Source: a bacterium (GTDB lineage Bacteria; Pseudomonadota; Alphaproteobacteria; Rhizobiales; Xanthobacteraceae). From it: a stretch of DNA of 7,063 nucleotides. The translations under genes and the position numbers were made by a program. Below, piece by piece: positions 1-5,099 of this stretch; position 1 is the first letter of the stretch; every line of letters starts with the position of its first letter. Location of the stretch: positions 1 through 7,063 of the forward strand of contig JAQSDT010000118.1 of assembly GCA_029946075.1 (NCBI GenBank). The letters run 5' to 3'. The notes beneath the pieces are model-generated. The model saw nothing but the letters and a program-made list of their open reading frames with translations, was not told the DNA's origin and searched no databases.

Positions 1-391
1 GCAGCGCCTCGCGGATAATTTCGAGGTTCAGCGGCTTGGTCAGGCAACTGGTCAGCGACAGGTCCAGTGACTGGGCCACGCGCCGGGTCGTGTTCAGGAT
101 ACGCTCCTCGCATCCGCTGACGATCACGATCGGCATCCCGTTGAGCCTGAGATCCGCAATCAGCCGCAGCAGTTCGATTCCGTCGTGTTCGGCAAGCGAC
201 AGGTCCAGCGTCATGATGTCGAATTTTTCGGTTCGCAGCAGGGTCGATGCGATGTCGAATGTCGATGCGATTACGGTGTCGTAGCCCAGCTTGGCGCCGA
301 TCGTCCCGATCACGGTGCGCTGCACCAGATCGTCATCGACGACCAGCAGCCTGCCTCTGGAATCCTCGGTGCGGTGCGCGATCTTTCTCAT
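1..391 (-). CDS. Response regulator, receiver domain (3' end beyond window)
   Basis: Encodes at least 130 residues of a phosphoacceptor receiver domain; the gene runs off the left edge. Seen: the acidic pocket in VVDDD (D19-D21), the predicted phosphorylation site D63 in MTLDLS, the switch serine S92 in VIVSG and the conserved lysine K119 in LTKP, all at normal receiver spacing. The ATG at 389-391 overlaps the Hpt stop codon (388-391 reads ATGA on this strand) and has an AGGAA ribosome site at 399-403, seven bases upstream. As third gene of the operon it is the natural final acceptor of phosphate from the Hpt protein. The stretch SGCEER...TTRRVAQSLDL...TKPLNLE resembles receivers that precede EAL c-di-GMP phosphodiesterase domains (RocR type), but any output domain lies outside the window, so a stand-alone receiver remains possible. 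The receiver assignment is firm; the output is unknown. Confidence 0.93.
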   Translation of the reverse strand, partial: MRKIAHRTEDSRGRLLVVDDDLVQRTVIGTIGAKLGYDTVIASTFDIASTLLRTEKFDIMTLDLSLAEHDGIELLRLIADLRLNGMPIVIVSGCEERILNTTRRVAQSLDLSLTSCLTKPLNLEIIREAL

Positions 392-753
392 AACGTCATT
401 CCTGATTTGATATTGAGCAGATTGTCCCGGGCGAAACTTCGGGTAGCTTCGAATGTTTGCCGAAGTTCACGAATGGATTCCGGCAGCGCTGCATGCGGCA
501 TGGATTCGGCGCCTGCCTCCAGCTCCCGTGCCAGCCTGGAGAGCTGGTTGAAGCCGAACGTCGCGGCCGAACTCTTCATCGAGTGCGCCTCACGCTTGAT
601 AACCGAGCGGGTCTGACCGTCGGTTTCCAGCCGCACCAGCTTGCGGTCGGTATCTGCGAGAAACGATGTGAGGATCTCGGCGGTATCTTCTGCGCCCAGT
701 TCGGCATCCAGCTCGCGAAAGACGGCTTCGTCGAACGAAAACGTCTGGGTCAT
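388..753 (-). CDS. Histidine phosphotransfer (Hpt) protein
   Basis: A 121-residue cytoplasmic Hpt protein, the usual size for a stand-alone phosphotransferase with a four-helix bundle. The diagnostic motif is EAHSMKSSAATFGF, with phospho-accepting H57 followed by the K-S-S/A pattern typical of the family. Helical, charged sequence flanks it (residues 8-48 and 66-110). The expected role is to take phosphate from the receiver of the hybrid kinase (D653) and pass it to the downstream regulator (D63). Its start overlaps the kinase stop by four bases (750-753) and its stop overlaps the regulator start by four bases (388-391), so expression is probably coupled by translation. A possible ribosome site, AGGAAAG, lies inside the end of the kinase gene. 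There are no membrane segments and no missing key residue. Which regulators it serves besides its neighbour cannot be read from the sequence. Confidence 0.94.
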   Translation of the reverse strand: MTQTFSFDEAVFRELDAELGAEDTAEILTSFLADTDRKLVRLETDGQTRSVIKREAHSMKSSAATFGFNQLSRLARELEAGAESMPHAALPESIRELRQTFEATRSFARDNLLNIKSGMTL

Positions 754-2945
754 GCGATCATTCTTTCCTGGCTGGCGGCTCCGCCGACGCGCAGCAGGGC
801 TGCGCTCAGGCGATCCCGGGTCACGGGTTTGGTGACGAAATCGTTCATGCCCGCGGCGAGACAGGCAAGTTCGTCCTGCTTGGCGGCATTGGCGGTAAGG
901 GCGATGATGTAGGTATCGCGGGCAGGTGAGGGCAGCCGGCGGATCGTGCGCGTGGCGACGAGGCCGTCCATCTCGGGCATCATCATGTCCATCAGGACGA
1001 GGTCATATTGATGGTTTTGAACCGCCGCCACGGCCTGGACGCCGTTCTCGACGACATCCGGCAGGTAGCCCAGCTTCTCGAGCAACTTCCGGATCACGAA
1101 CTGGTTGGTGACGTTGTCTTCGGCGACCAGGATCTTGAGTGGCCGCGGTTCTTCGGCCGGGAGTTCGGGCAGGGACATCGCCGGAACGATGGAAGGCGAT
1201 GTCGTCGGTTTCGACGGTTCGATTTCGACTTCCTGCTGTGGCTTGACGAGTACCGAGAAGCGGAACTGGCTGCCTTTGCCGATGGTGCTCTGAACCGAAA
1301 TCTCGCCGCCCATGCAAGCCACAAGTCGCTTGCAGATCGCCAGGCCGAGGCCCGTGCCGCCGAAGCGGCGGGAGATCGAGCTGTCGACCTGCGAGAATTC
1401 GCGAAACAGCAGCCCGATGGCATCGGCAGGAATGCCGACGCCGGTATCGGTAACCTTGAAGATCAGCCGGGTTTGCTCCTCGTCAGCCTGTTCGGCTTCG
1501 ACCTCGACGTGAACGGAACCGGATTGCGTGAACTTGATCGCGTTTCCGACCAGGTTGAACAACACCTGACGGACTCGCGCAGGATCGCCCATCACCGTCT
1601 CCGGAACCTGCTCGCCGACGGATGCCGTCAGCAGCAAGCCTTTCGCCTTGGCGCGAGACATCAGCAGGTCGATGGTGGCTGACACCGAGCGGCGCGGCTG
1701 GAATTCGACGTGCTCGATCTCGAGCCGGTCTGCATCGAGCTTCGAAAAATCGAGTACGTCGTTCAGAATCTGCAGCAGGTAATCCGCGGATTCGCGCAGC
1801 GTGGCCGCGATCTTTTTCTGTTCTGCCTGCAGGTCGCCGGCGACCAGCAGGTCCGCCAGCCCGATCACGCCGTTCATCGGAGTGCGAATTTCATGGCTCA
1901 TCATCGCAAGAAACTCTGACCGGGCGCGGGTGCCCGCTTCGGCGGCATCGCGCGATTTGGCGAGGCCGGCCTCATAGCGGTTGATCAGGATCGACACCAC
2001 CGCGATGACAAGGCTCAGCAGGACCGCGGTAATCAGGCTCATGTCCCGGTCGTGGCGGTAGTTTGCGAAGACTTCCTCGGACGCCTGGCCGACCACGACA
2101 GCCAGTGGATAGCCGCTGACCCTTCGATACGAGAAAATGCGTTTGACGCCGTCGACCAGACTCGCTCCGGTGTAGGAGCCGCTGTCCTGCGCGGCCAGCC
2201 CCTTCATGACTCCGCTGCCGGTGATCGAGGTGCCGACGGCGACCGGTCCCGACGCTCCCCGGGCACGGATGATTCCATCGAGGCCGACCAGCGTAATGTT
2301 GCCCTTCTTGCCGATGTCGACGGAATTGTAGAACCGCGAAAGATACTCCGGATCGAGGGAGACGACGGCGACGCCGCCGAAGGAGCCGTCCTGCGCGAAG
2401 ATGCGCCGGGTGAGCTGGATCGACCACTTGTTGGAGACCCGGCCGAAGATCGGCTTGCTGATGAACAGGAAGTCGGCGCTGCCTTCCGCGTGCACCTTGA
2501 AATGTTCGCGGTCGTGCAGGTCCAGTCCCTTCATGCCCTTGTCCAGATTGCTCGCGAGCATGATGCCGTCCTTGCCGATGACGACCACCTGAAACGAGAA
2601 GTCGGAGAGAAACTGGCTGTTCTTCGACCAGAGCGACATGTTGAAATTGGCCGGATCCTTGGCGTAGGAGTCTCTCACATAGAGCAGGGTCTGGTCCGCC
2701 GCCTTGATCGATCGAATGATCTGCTCTTCGAACGCGCGGGCAAGGTTTGAATTGTTCTGCAACGCTGCGTGTTCGGTCCGGGCTCGATCTTCCGATACGC
2801 TGTAGAGCATGCCGGCCCACACCATCGCGATCGCGAAGACGCCGATCAGGCCGCTGCCGTGGCGCCCGATCAGGTGCGACACGCGGTCGAACCCTGAGGC
2901 GATGTTGTCGTAGAAGGGCGTCACTCGTCGCCGGATATCTGACAT
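750..2945 (-). CDS. Hybrid sensor histidine kinase with double-Cache-like sensor and receiver
   Basis: A 731-residue membrane hybrid kinase. Order: cytoplasmic N-terminus; membrane helix about 32-50; extracytoplasmic sensor about 51-300 resembling a double Cache (PDC1/PDC2) domain, with the LHDREHFKVH stretch at 143-152; membrane helix about 302-322; short coiled linker; HisKA with H351 in MMSHEIRTPMNG; HATPase_c with N468 (N box), DTGVGI at 500-505 (G1) and GGTGLGL at 529-535 (G2); a Pro/Glu linker about 570-600; and a receiver with D610, phospho-acceptor D653 in LMDMMMP, T684 and K706. All catalytic residues are present. The ATG at 2945 is chosen because the reading frame stays open upstream to 3734 only by running antisense through other genes and a palindromic repeat, and because a basic N-terminus plus helix follows it; GGGAG lies 5' of it. 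It heads the operon with Hpt and regulator. The sensed ligand is unknown. Confidence 0.95.
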   Translation of the reverse strand: MSDIRRRVTPFYDNIASGFDRVSHLIGRHGSGLIGVFAIAMVWAGMLYSVSEDRARTEHAALQNNSNLARAFEEQIIRSIKAADQTLLYVRDSYAKDPANFNMSLWSKNSQFLSDFSFQVVVIGKDGIMLASNLDKGMKGLDLHDREHFKVHAEGSADFLFISKPIFGRVSNKWSIQLTRRIFAQDGSFGGVAVVSLDPEYLSRFYNSVDIGKKGNITLVGLDGIIRARGASGPVAVGTSITGSGVMKGLAAQDSGSYTGASLVDGVKRIFSYRRVSGYPLAVVVGQASEEVFANYRHDRDMSLITAVLLSLVIAVVSILINRYEAGLAKSRDAAEAGTRARSEFLAMMSHEIRTPMNGVIGLADLLVAGDLQAEQKKIAATLRESADYLLQILNDVLDFSKLDADRLEIEHVEFQPRRSVSATIDLLMSRAKAKGLLLTASVGEQVPETVMGDPARVRQVLFNLVGNAIKFTQSGSVHVEVEAEQADEEQTRLIFKVTDTGVGIPADAIGLLFREFSQVDSSISRRFGGTGLGLAICKRLVACMGGEISVQSTIGKGSQFRFSVLVKPQQEVEIEPSKPTTSPSIVPAMSLPELPAEEPRPLKILVAEDNVTNQFVIRKLLEKLGYLPDVVENGVQAVAAVQNHQYDLVLMDMMMPEMDGLVATRTIRRLPSPARDTYIIALTANAAKQDELACLAAGMNDFVTKPVTRDRLSAALLRVGGAASQERMIA

Positions 2946-3275
2946 GTGCTTCTTGCTCCCGTCGACAGCATTAGGGCGTCCGGGTGCAAGGTGCGTAAAA
3001 CTTGACCTGAAATATTCCCGATGTTTTTTACGAGCGGTTAGCCAATCGGGCTTTCGCTCCGTGGTATCGCGGGGAAATGCGTAGAGGTACGGATCGAAAG
3101 GATGCCTGCCGCTAGGATTGGGTTCACCATCCGCTGTTTTCGCGCGTGGGCAATTGAGGCGGAAACCTGACGTGCTGTCGCTCGGCACGCCGTCGATTGG
3201 ACAAATTGTCGGCAAATTGCGGCCAAAGGCGTAACCGACCATTCCCCGCAGTAGAACCGAGTAAGGGGATGCCGG
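2946..3275. other. Intergenic region between divergent kinase operon and 59-aa gene
   Basis: About 330 bases with no convincing gene. Short open frames on either strand lack conserved-looking features or good ribosome sites. The region should hold the promoter of the kinase operon (reading left) and that of the 59-aa gene (reading right). It includes an AT-rich patch around 2994-3032 bounded by the inverted arms CGTAAAA (2994-3000) and TTTTACG (3026-3032), 25 bases apart, which could be a regulatory site for the kinase operon. No clear -35/-10 pair could be assigned on either strand. Confidence 0.5.
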
Positions 3276-3455
3276 ATGGCCTACAGGATCGTGGCGGAGC
3301 GCAGGGACGAGACGGTGCGGATGGATCGCAGCAGCGCGCTGGTGGCGGTGGCGAAAGCGCGGGTCTGGGCCAGCGAGGGCTGGAAGGTCACCATCATCGT
3401 CGGCGACGAAGACGAGATTGCGCCGGCGGACGCACGCCGGCTTTCCTTTGCGTGA
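3276..3455 (+). CDS. Small uncharacterised protein, 59 aa
   Basis: Uncharacterised small soluble protein. The start is ATG at 3276, with a purine-rich ribosome site AAGGGGA (3263-3269) six bases upstream; the stop is TGA at 3453-3455. Predicted layout is strand (2-8), strand (13-17), helix (about 19-34), strand (37-42): a tiny mixed alpha/beta fold with Trp at 31 and 36. There is no signal peptide, membrane segment or Cys. It can be aligned over almost its full length with the 63-aa protein at 4314-4505 (12 identities in the first 36 positions without a gap), which argues that both are real. It runs convergently towards the 75-aa membrane protein, with a palindromic repeat between them. An ATG at 3269 opens a different, low-complexity frame that looks like a shadow. 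No function can be assigned. Confidence 0.72.
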   Translation: MAYRIVAERRDETVRMDRSSALVAVAKARVWASEGWKVTIIVGDEDEIAPADARRLSFA

Positions 3456-3482
3456 TGCGGGCTCCTTGATCGTCTGACTCTT

Positions 3483-3570
3483 CGTCATGCCCGGGCTTGT
3501 CCCGGGCATCCACGTCTTTGCCACCAGACGTAAGAAGACGTGGATGGCCGGGACAGGCCCGGCCATGACG
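3483..3570. repeat. Nested palindromic intergenic repeat
   Basis: Two 36-base arms (3483-3518 and 3535-3570) are inverted copies matching at 33 of 36 positions around a 16-base centre. Each arm is itself a perfect hairpin: ATGCCCGGG-CTTGT-CCCGGGCAT on the left and ATGGCCGGG-ACAGG-CCCGGCCAT on the right. Two of the three arm differences are a matched pair that keeps each small hairpin intact. It lies between the convergent 59-aa and 75-aa genes, where it could act as a two-way transcript-end structure. Elements of this kind are recalled as common intergenic repeats in Bradyrhizobium and Rhodopseudomonas, and cause spurious translations containing 'VMAG.VPAIHVF' and 'WMPGTSPGMT', as in the minus frame here. 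There is no T-run, so a classical terminator is not claimed. Confidence 0.85.
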
Positions 3571-3589
3571 GTTTGATTTCGTGAAGCGC

Positions 3590-3817
3590 CTATCGCGGCG
3601 CGATGCGCTTGCCGGTCATCAGCAGCCCTAGTCTGCGCCCGATCAACAGACCGAACACGAGAAGCAGGCACCACACCGGGAAGAAGAACAGCGTCAGAAT
3701 GCCGGCGTCTTCCGGGTCGGTTCGAAACAGCCATTTGACCACGCCGATCGGCGCGAACAATCCGATCGCGCCGCCGAGCAGGGTGGTGACAGTCATGACG
3801 AGCTTCTGCGAGGTCAT
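3590..3817 (-). CDS. Small two-helix membrane protein, 75 aa
   Basis: Uncharacterised inner-membrane protein. Two hydrophobic segments are clear: about 8-30 (TVTTLLGGAIGLFAPIGVV) and about 39-60 (GILTLFFFPVWCLLLVFGLL). They are joined by a short charged loop (KWLFRTDPEDA) and followed by a basic tail (RRLGLLMTGKRIAPR), which puts both ends in the cytoplasm by the positive-inside rule. The ATG at 3817 is supported by an AGGAA upstream (about 3826-3830). It is divergent from the 82-aa membrane protein (114 bases between starts) and convergent with the 59-aa gene across a palindromic repeat. No catalytic or binding motif is visible, so no role is proposed. The strong helix pattern makes it very likely to be a true gene rather than a chance frame. 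Confidence 0.78.
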   Translation of the reverse strand: MTSQKLVMTVTTLLGGAIGLFAPIGVVKWLFRTDPEDAGILTLFFFPVWCLLLVFGLLIGRRLGLLMTGKRIAPR

Positions 3818-3856
3818 GCCGTAATTCCTAGCAGATTTGCCACTGCGGCTGCTACC

Positions 3857-3877
3857 ACCGGCAGGGGTATGGCCGGT
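3857..3877. promoter_or_regulatory. Short dyad between divergent membrane-protein genes
   Basis: ACCGGC (3857-3862) and GCCGGT (3872-3877) form a perfect six-base inverted repeat with a nine-base spacer, in the 114-base gap between the divergent starts at 3817 and 3932. The position suits a shared operator, but in DNA this rich in G and C such a dyad can arise by chance. No promoter boxes could be assigned. Confidence 0.2.
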
Positions 3878-3931
3878 ACGATGACGAACCCTGGCTTTTC
3901 ATGACGACAGGCCGGTCCCTGGAATCAGCCG

Positions 3932-4180
3932 ATGCCAACATGGAAAAGCGGCTCCGCCTCGACGCATCTGTTCTACCTGTTTTGCTTCTATGCCGGCCTC
4001 GTCGTTCTGACGGCGGTGTCGCTCGGCCGGATCACCCATGACGATCGGGAGGGCCCGGGCCTCAATCCGTTTGCCCGACTGCCGGACGGCCGGCTCGGCA
4101 CCTCGGACTTCGCGGTCGCGACGATCGGATTTGCCATCATGGCGGCGGCCGTCTGGCTCGTGAGCCAGGTCGTCCGGTAA
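3932..4180 (+). CDS. Small two-helix membrane protein, 82 aa
   Basis: Uncharacterised inner-membrane protein with two clear hydrophobic helices, about 12-32 (HLFYLFCFYAGLVVLTAVSL) and about 60-80 (FAVATIGFAIMAAAVWLVSQ). A roughly 27-residue polar loop rich in Asp, Gly and Pro separates them. The start at ATG 3932 has GGAA (3921-3924) seven bases upstream. It is read divergently from the 75-aa membrane protein. Open frames on the opposite strand (3899-4249 and 3988-4221) are Arg/Pro-rich with no structure and are taken as shadows. A hairpin-like CAGGCC/GGCCTG repeat lies 33 bases after the stop. No domain is recognised, and the protein does not resemble the 75-aa neighbour beyond the shared two-helix layout. 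Confidence 0.75.
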   Translation: MPTWKSGSASTHLFYLFCFYAGLVVLTAVSLGRITHDDREGPGLNPFARLPDGRLGTSDFAVATIGFAIMAAAVWLVSQVVR

Positions 4181-4212
4181 CATGGTTCCGGGCGGCGTCG
4201 GGGCGCCGGGGT

Positions 4213-4230
4213 CAGGCCCAAACAGGCCTG
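4213..4230. terminator. Hairpin after 82-aa gene (weak terminator candidate)
   Basis: CAGGCC (4213-4218) and GGCCTG (4225-4230) form a perfect GC-rich six-base stem with a CAAACA loop, starting 33 bases after the stop of the 82-aa gene and about 80 bases before the next gene. No T-run follows, so a Rho-independent terminator is only possible, not shown. Confidence 0.25.
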
Positions 4231-4278
4231 CGGTAACCGGCTGCGGCAAAGGGATTTCTTGACGCCGCCGCTGGGCAG

Positions 4279-4505
4279 GTCAGACTGGCCTCCGGTCCAT
4301 CCGGGAGTCGCTCATGAAGTTCTACATCACAGCGCTCGATACCTCAGGTACGGTCACGCTCAGCCGCGAATCCGTGCCCGCCGCCATCAAGAAGGCGGAC
4401 GAACTGATTTCCGACGGTTGCCTGAACGTGGAGATCGTCATGCCGGATGGCGCGGCGTATCGGCCTGCGGAGTTCAGTCAGTTGCGGGAGCGGGTGGGGG
4501 CGTAA
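4279..4505 (+). repeat. Duplicated segment, copy 1 (63-aa gene and leader)
   Basis: This unit is repeated at 4734-4957. Homology starts at the shared GTCAGACTGG in both copies and covers the leader up to the start codon without a gap (41 aligned bases through the second codon), including the ribosome site. It continues through the coding sequence to the stop codon. Beyond the stop codons no similarity is seen. Confidence 0.85.
4314..4505 (+). CDS. Small uncharacterised protein, 63 aa
   Basis: Uncharacterised small soluble protein, 63 residues. The ATG at 4314 has GGGAG (4303-4307) six bases upstream; the stop is TAA. Predicted layout is strand (2-7), strand (13-17), helix (about 20-34), strand (38-43), then a 'PDG..Y.PAEF..L' tail with a short helix. 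This is the same plan as the 59-aa protein at 3276-3455, with about 18 identities over 56 aligned residues and one gap. A second, damaged copy of the gene and its leader lies 455 bases downstream (4734-4957). Survival of an intact frame here while the duplicate decayed suggests this copy is under selection. The zinc-motif gene begins 38 bases after its stop on the same strand, so the two may share a transcript. The 'DG..Y.PAEF' ending resembles small Bradyrhizobium hypothetical proteins; no function is known to me. Confidence 0.8.
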   Translation: MKFYITALDTSGTVTLSRESVPAAIKKADELISDGCLNVEIVMPDGAAYRPAEFSQLRERVGA

Positions 4506-4543
4506 CACAGGCCGCCCACGAAGGCCGCCCTGAAAGGTTCGAT

Positions 4544-4693
4544 GTGACGCCGAAGATCAAGGAACATACCTGCCCGGCCTGCAACGGAACGGGCTTTCCT
4601 GCCGTGGCGCAACCGGTTCAGCCGGGCCGCAAGATCTATCCGGTGAAATGCAAGTCGTGCGACGGCAAGGGCAAGATTACGGACGCTGCGTGA
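4544..4693 (+). CDS. Small DnaJ-type zinc-finger protein, 49 aa
   Basis: A 49-residue protein starting at GTG 4544 with GAAAGG (4532-4537) six bases upstream; the stop is TGA at 4691-4693. It has two Cys pairs in the DnaJ central-domain pattern CxxCxGxG: C10-C13 in CPACNGTG and C36-C39 in CKSCDGKG. The pairs are separated by 22 residues that are Pro/Gln/basic in character. Four cysteines at this spacing can bind one zinc ion, as in half of a DnaJ Cys-rich domain. The frame is open further upstream to 4259, but that extension overlaps the 63-aa gene in another frame and lacks features, so the GTG is preferred. It may be co-transcribed with the 63-aa gene. Zinc binding is inferred from the motif; a chaperone role is not claimed, since no J domain is present. 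Confidence 0.8.
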   Translation: MTPKIKEHTCPACNGTGFPAVAQPVQPGRKIYPVKCKSCDGKGKITDAA

Positions 4694-4733
4694 GGCGGGG
4701 GGCTTGGAGGGAGAGGTTCAGGCCGAGGTCAGA

Positions 4734-4957
4734 GTCAGACTGGGCACCGTCAAGCCGGGGAGCTGCTGATTAAGTTCTACATCACATCGCTCGATACCTC
4801 AGGCACGCTCCGCTAAGCTGCGAATCCGTGCCCCCGCCATCAAGAAGGCGGACGAATTGATTTCAGACGGTTGCCTGAGCGTGGAGATCGTCATGCCGGA
4901 CGAAGCAGCGTATTGGCCGGCGGAGTTTCCGCAGTTGCGGGAGCGAGTGGGGCGTAA
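4734..4957 (+). repeat. Duplicated segment, copy 2 (degenerate)
   Basis: Second copy of the 4279-4505 segment in direct orientation, 455 bases downstream. The leader is diverged but aligns without gaps to the first copy. The ribosome site GGGGAG (4757-4762) is kept, but the start codon is changed. The coding part carries three single-base losses relative to copy 1 (189 against 192 bases). Confidence 0.85.
4769..4957 (+). pseudogene. Decayed duplicate of the 63-aa gene
   Basis: Aligned to the intact gene at 4314-4505, this copy shows: ATG changed to ATT at 4769; a one-base loss near 4808 that shifts the frame and exposes TAA at 4814-4816; a second one-base loss in the GTGCCC(G)CCGCC stretch near 4833; and a third in the terminal G-run before TAA. 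Read piecewise, it still gives KFYITSLDTSGT and, in the restored frame, KKADELISDGCLSVEIVMPD..AYWPAEFPQLRERVG, so decay is recent relative to the duplication. It is unlikely to make a full-length product. An open frame on the opposite strand (4799-5131) is a shadow. Confidence 0.87.
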
Positions 4958-5099
4958 GGACTGCTGGATAGGATTTCTGTCGCTCATGACAGAAGCGTAG
5001 CTGCACGTAGCGATCAGGCGTAGCCATTTGCGTGTTGCGTTGCAGCGTTCGCCAGTTGCGTGCAGTCGGCGAGCACTGCATGCATCTAGGTAAAGTCCG

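Noticed and set aside
1008..1682. Long open frame on the plus strand (224 aa) antisense to the kinase
   Set aside because: Shadow of high-GC coding DNA; the opposite strand has all kinase motifs.
2052..2750. Open frame of 232 aa on the plus strand antisense to the sensor domain
   Set aside because: Asp/Arg-rich shadow, no ribosome site, no recognisable domain.
1972..2820. Open frame of 282 aa on the minus strand in another frame of the kinase sensor region
   Set aside because: Arg/Gly/Pro/Gln-rich with no structure; an out-of-frame shadow of the Cache domain coding sequence.
3197..3469. Open frame of 90 aa overlapping the 59-aa gene
   Set aside because: Its Gly/Arg-rich sequence has no structure, whereas the 59-aa frame has a good ribosome site and a paralogue in the window.
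2946..3734. In-frame N-terminal extension of the histidine kinase (would give 994 aa)
   Set aside because: It runs antisense through the 59-aa gene and the end of the 75-aa gene and through the palindromic repeat; the translation is low-complexity, while a proper N-terminus with membrane helix follows ATG 2945.
3899..4249. Minus-strand open frame of 116 aa opposite the 82-aa membrane protein
   Set aside because: Pro/Arg-rich and featureless; the plus frame has two clear membrane helices and a ribosome site.
4259..4543. Upstream extension of the zinc-motif gene
   Set aside because: It lies over the 63-aa gene in another frame; the GTG at 4544 has a well-placed ribosome site.
4975..4994. TTCTGTC/GACAGAA hairpin with six-base loop, about 105 bases after the kinase stop
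   Set aside because: A perfect seven-base stem but no T-run on either side and too far from the stop to call a terminator.
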